Below are positions 51,001-57,000 of a stretch of 64,000 nucleotides of DNA, one piece after another. The notes below the pieces were generated by a model, which worked only from the letters and a program-made list of their open reading frames with translations, had not been told where the DNA came from and searched no databases. Made by a program: the position numbers and the translations under genes. Origin of the DNA: CAIMWS01 sp964409245 (GTDB taxonomy: Bacteria; Verrucomicrobiota; Verrucomicrobiia; Limisphaerales; UBA1319); NCBI GenBank assembly GCA_964409245.1, contig CAYPCQ010000005.1, positions 62,001-126,000 on the forward strand. Direction: 5' to 3'. Every line of letters begins with the position of its first letter. Within the stretch, counting starts at the first letter, position 1.

Positions 51001-54000
51001 CGCTTTCAAGGTGCGGTTCAGGATCAACGCGGGCGCTGCTTGGCAGGATACCGCCAGCGGGCGGCTTCAGCCTTCAGAGCGGGTGTTCGGGCGCCAGGAT
51101 CTGGCCGCGTTGAAAGCCGGATGCCAGCCGGTCACGGACTTGCGCAGCCTCTATGAGGCGGGCGAGCCTTACTTCCAGGTTGGGCCTTCTTTCCGCACGA
51201 TTCAACAGCTGTTCTGCGGAACGGGCATGGCCCTCGCGGAGGTAAACCTGTCAGCGGCGATCCAGGCCCAGGCCCGATCCTATCACCTCCATCCCCTGCT
51301 TTCCTATAGTGCGTTCTCCGCCCTGGTTCCGCTCCTGGCTCCGGCTGGCTTCGGCCATGCCTTTCTCCCGTTCGGCATTAAAAGCCTGGAGTTTCGCCAG
51401 GCGAATGGCTTGGAACGATGCTGGATTTTGGTTCGGTTGGTCCGTAATACGGGGGAGATGGTTTTCTTCGATGCGGATGTCCTGGCCCCGGATGGCGCGG
51501 AGATCGCGCTTTATCGCGATTGCTCGATCAAACGGTTGCGCCTGGGATCGGGGCCGATGCCCCCGGCCGTTTTGCCGCGCCTGGCTGGCCCCGCCCCGGC
51601 CGATGAAGATGGAACCTGGCGGGCGCGCAGTTACCTGCTTGAGGCGCTGGGTCTGCCCCTGGATTTCACCAGCCTCGATACCAATCTCATGGAGCTGGGG
51701 CTGGCGTCCGCCCGGCTGATTGAGCTGGCGGGGAGGATCAGTTCAGATAAAGGAATCTCGCTGGATCCAACCTTGTTTTTCGAGTATCCGACGATCCGTG
51801 AACTGACCCGCTATTTTGTCGAGCACCATCGGGAACATTTCTCAAGCCGGGATGGCCACGCGCCGCCGCCCCCGTTGGCAGCTTCCATCCCGATTCAGGC
51901 GCCGCCGGTGCCGCGGGACGTAAACCGCCCCCAGCCCCCAGCGGATGACGTGTCCCGGGAGGGGATTGCGGTGATCGGCCTGGATGGCCGGTTTGCGGGC
52001 GCCGCCAATGTGGATCAATTCTGGGCCAACCTGCGGAACGGGAAAGACCTGATCGTGGAAATTCCCAAGGACCATTGGGATTATCGTCCCTGGTTTGATG
52101 AAAATCCCGGGCAGCCCGACAAGACTTACTGCAAATGGGGAAGTTTTATCGATGGCGTCGATCAATTCGACCCGGCTTTTTTCAACCTTTCCGCCGCCGA
52201 GGCCGGCTGGCTCGATCCACAGGTGCGATTGCTGCTCCAAAGCGTGTATTCCGCGGCGGAGAACGCGGGGGTGATAAATCAATTGCGGGGCAGCGATACC
52301 GGGATGTTCGCGGGCATCTGTTCCACCGACTACCAGGATCGGATTGCCGCGCTGGGTTTGCCGGTGGACCCGCGGCGAACCGGCGTTGGCGGCAGTGAAA
52401 CCGCGGCGAACCGGGTCTCCTACTGGTTTGATTTGCAGGGGCCCAGCCTGGTGTTTAACACCGCCTGCTCGTCCTCTTTGTTTGCGCTGCATTATGCGTG
52501 CCAGGCGATCCGCGGCGGCGAATGCAGGATGGCCTTCGTTTCGGGGGCCAATCTCCTCCTGGACTCCCGCCACTACCGCCATTTCTCGGCCATTCGTGCC
52601 CTGTCACCCTCGGGCCACTGCCGGCCGTTCGATAATTCAGCCGATGGGTACGTGCCCGGGGAATGCGTGGGCACGGTTTTGCTGAAGCCTCTGGCGCTGG
52701 CCTTGCGGGATCGCGATCCAATCCATGCCGTCATCAGGGGTTCAGCCGCCTTGCATGCCGGCCATGCCCCGTCCTTGACCGCACCCAGCGTCCTGGGGCA
52801 GGAAAAGGTGCTCCTGAAAGCGTGGGCAGATGCCGGCCTCGATCCGCGCACGCTCAGTTATTTCGAATGCCACGGCACGGGGACCAAACTGGGGGATTCA
52901 GTTGAGCTGGCCGCCCTTAAAAAGGCGCTGGCCCGGTTTGATGCGCCATTGAAGTCCTGCGCCATTGGATCGGTTAAAGGAAATATCGGCCATGCCGAGG
53001 GCGCCGCGGGAATCGCCAGCCTCATCAAGGTGATCCTGCAAATGAAGCATCGCGAAATTCCGGGCCTGCCTCATTTCAAGCAACCCAACGATTACCTGCG
53101 ATTGGATGACTCGCCGCTGTACATTCATGCCCATCCCGGCCCGTGGGAACCGAAGGCGATGCCGCTCCGGGCCGGGGTGAGCGCCTTTGGTTTTTCGGGA
53201 TCCTATGCCCATGTGGTCGTGGAAGCGGCGCCTGCCACCGCCGCGGTTCGCCCGCCGCCACCCGCCGAACCGGAAACGGCGCCCATCGTGTTATCCGCCA
53301 TGAATGAAGAACGCTTGCGCGAGGTTGCGCGAGCGCTGCTCCAATTCGTTCAAGCCAATCCGTCGGCCAACCTGGCGGATATTGCCTATACGCTCCAGGT
53401 GGGACGCCTGCCGATGGCGGAAAGGCTCGCCTTCGTGGCCGGATCGCTGGCGGACCTGGGCGCGAAGTTGAGCGCTTTTGCCGCCCAAAGCTTGGGCCAT
53501 CCGGTGTTCCTCCGTGGCCGGGCAGGTTCTGAAAACCAGGCCTGGCTCAAACTCGCCGCGGACGATGATATGGCGGCCACCATCCGGGCCTGGTTCCAGA
53601 AAAAGAAATACGCCCGGTTGTTGGACTTGTGGATTCAAGGCTGCGAGATCGATTGGCGAAGCCTCCACGGAAATGCCGGAGGCGTGGTCGCCGGGTTGCC
53701 CTCTTACCCGTTTGCCCGGGAGCGGTGCTGGATCCCCGAAGCCGCGGATGCTCCTGGAAAACCGGGTGAAACTGCCCCGGTGGAAACCAGGCCGGAGACC
53801 CCGCCAGCGGGGAATATTTCGCTGGCCGGCGAGGATGGAAATACCGGGGGACTGTTTTCCGGTCTGGAGCCGGTGGCCAGGGCGGAGCTGATCGTGCGGC
53901 AAACCGTGGCCCGGCAGTTGTCCTGCGGGATCGATGCCATCAGCCCCAAACACACTTTCCTGGAATTGCCATTGGGGTCCTTGGGCATGGTGGACTTGGT

Positions 54001-57000
54001 CCAGGCTATGGGGCGCTTCCTGGGGGTGGTTTTGTCGCCGGCTCTCCTTTTTGAATATCCGAGTATTGCCGGTTTTGCAGCCTATTTGGTCCGCCAATAT
54101 TCGTGCGAGCTGAACCAGGCAAAAGGTGGTTCCGAGCATACGGGCCAGACAACCATGCCACCGCTGCTGGATTCCGCGAATGAGGTCATCCCCTTGTCGG
54201 CCGGGCAGCAAGGTTTGTGGGCTTTGCAGCGGGGTGCGCCGGGCATGTCCGCTTACAACTGTCCGATCTGCTTCCGGGTCGGTGAACCGCTGGATGCCCG
54301 GCATTTCCAACAAGCCTGCCGGTTCCTGCTCCAACAACATCCGCTTCTGGCGTCACGGCTGGAGGAAAGAAATGGCGTGCCGGTTTTTGTGCCAGGGCCA
54401 GCGGATCAATTCGAGGTGCAGCAGATCAGCGCCTGCGGCTGGCAGGCTGGCCAGCTGCAAAGTCATATCCGGCAGGCGATCAAGCTTCCCTTCAACCTGG
54501 ATCAAGAGGCGCCGATCCGCGCCAGCCTGCTGAAAATCTCTGACACGGAGACCGTGGTTCTCATCACCGTGCACCACATCGTTTTTGATGGCAGTTCCTT
54601 CCCGCTCCTGATGCGGAGCCTGCTCGGTGCCTATGGGTGCTTGAGAAGCGGCCGCCAGCCTGAAACCGCTTCCGGCAGGGGGGTGGGGTATCGGGATTAT
54701 GTCCTGGCCGAGCAGAAGCTGATGGGTGGAGCCGAAGGCGCGGGCCGCCTGGCCTTTTGGAAAGAGCTGCTGGCGGAGGAGCCGCCGCCCATGGAAATCC
54801 CGCTGGACTACCCACGTTCATCCTCACAGCCATTTGTGGGGCAAACCGTTTCCTTGCCCATGGCCAGCGACCAGGCCGCAAAACTGAAGGTTTTCAGCCA
54901 GGACCAGGCGCTTTATGCGTCATCCGTTTTTCTGGCTGCATTCCACGAGCTTTTGAAACTCTACTCCGGGCAGGCGGATCAAATAATAGGCATGCCGGTG
55001 AATGAGCGATCCGACGACCGGTTTCGTTCCACCATCGGATATTTCGTCAACCTGGTCCCCATCCGGAACCGTGGCATTGGGGAACAGCCCTTCGTGGGAT
55101 TGGCGCAGGCGGTGCAACGTTCCATTCTGGCCGGTTTGGCCAATCGCTATCCTTTCCCGGCCTTGGTGCGGGAATTGAAAAAGTCCGGCCAGGGGGATCA
55201 TCCCATTTTCCAGGTGGCCTTTGAATATCAGAATTTCCTCCGCCCCGGAGATGTTGGCGCGGTAAACCAGGCCATGGCCACGGCCTTCCCCATCACCTGG
55301 ATGGAAGGTTTGCACCAGGAGGGCGAGTACGAATTGGCTTTGGAGGTCATTGAGCAGGAGGACGGAGGATTTCAGCTCAACCTGAAATTCAATCCCACCC
55401 GGCTGCGGGCCAACACGGCCAGCCGGATGCTTTCCCAATTGGTGATGCTGCTTGAATCGGCACTGGAAAATCCCCAACGGGCGCTCACCGCAGGGCTGCT
55501 CCTTTTGCCAGCGGAGTGCGTCCTCCTCCAGCAGTGGAATAGCACTCCCTGTGACTATCCCAGGGATGTCTGCATCCACCATTTGTTCGAAAGCCAGGCC
55601 CGGCGCAGCCCTGAATCCATCGCCCTGGTCTGTGGGGAAAAGACCATGTCCTACCAGGAACTGGATGAGCGCAGCACGCGCCTGGCGCTCCATCTGCAGC
55701 AGCTGGGCGTGCAGCCGGACTCCTTGGTGGGCCTCTGCCTGGAACGTTCGCTGGAAATGGTCGTGGCCCTGCTCGGCATTTTAAAGGCCGGGGGAGCTTA
55801 TTTGCCCTTGGATCCGGATTATCCGGATGAGCGGCTGGCTTTCATGGTTGGCGATAGCAAAACGCCCTGGATTCTTTCCCAGTCGCATTTGGCTGGCAAA
55901 GTGGCCAATATCAAAAGCCCCCAGACCCATATCCTGTTCCTCGACACGGACTGGAAAAAAGCCATTGGCAGCGCAAAACGGAAGCCCGCCTTGAAGCGGG
56001 AGGTTGGAACCCGCAACCTCGCCTATGTCCTCTACACCTCGGGCAGCACCGGCACCCCCAAAGGGGTGATGGTGGAGCATCAAGCGCTGTGCAACCGGAT
56101 TTTGTGGATGCAACGGGAATACCCGCTGGACCAGGCCGGCCGGGTTCTGCAAAAAACGCCGTTTAGTTTCGACGTGTCGGGATGGGAGTTCCATTGGCCG
56201 CTGATCGCCGGGGTCCGGCTCATTCTGGCCGCCCCGGGGAAACACAAGGATCCCGAGTATCTCGCCGATATCATTCAGGCCCAGGCCATCACGGTCATTC
56301 ATTTTGTGCCCTCCATGCTGCAGGCCTTTTTAAGCATCGGGCAAGCCGGCCAATGCCAAAGCCTCAAACAGGTCTTTTGCAGCGGCGAGGAATTGACCCC
56401 CGCTCTTGCCGGGCGGTTCTATAAACGGCTCCCCCAGGCATGGCTCCACAACCTTTACGGGCCAACCGAAGCGGCCATTGATGTCACCTATACAACCTGC
56501 GCACGGGAGGCCGCCAAGGTGGCCATTGGCAGGCCCATTTCCAACGTGCAAATCCACATCGTTGATTCCCAATTGCGCCTGCTCCCGATCGGATTCCCAG
56601 GGGAGCTGTGCATTGCGGGGGATGCCTTGGCGCGCGGTTACCTGAATCTCCCCAGCCTCACGGCTGACCGCTTTGTGGAAAATCCCTTTGCCAAAGGCGC
56701 CAGGCTCTATCGCACCGGCGACTTGGCCCGCTGGACTTCCGAGGGGGAGATTGAGTTCCTGGGCCGGCTCGACCAGCAAGTCAAGATTCGCGGCTGCCGC
56801 ATCGAATTGGGGGAAATTGAAACCGCCATGGCTGGATTGGAGGGCATCCGCGAGGTGGTGGTGGTGGCGCAGGCGGATCATAATGACCGGAAATTGGTTG
56901 CCTACTATGCCAGCTCCGGAGCCTCCATGGATCAGCAACGGCTCCGCGCGCAATTGAGGCAAACTCTTCCGGAGCACATGATTCCCAGCGGTTTTGTCCA

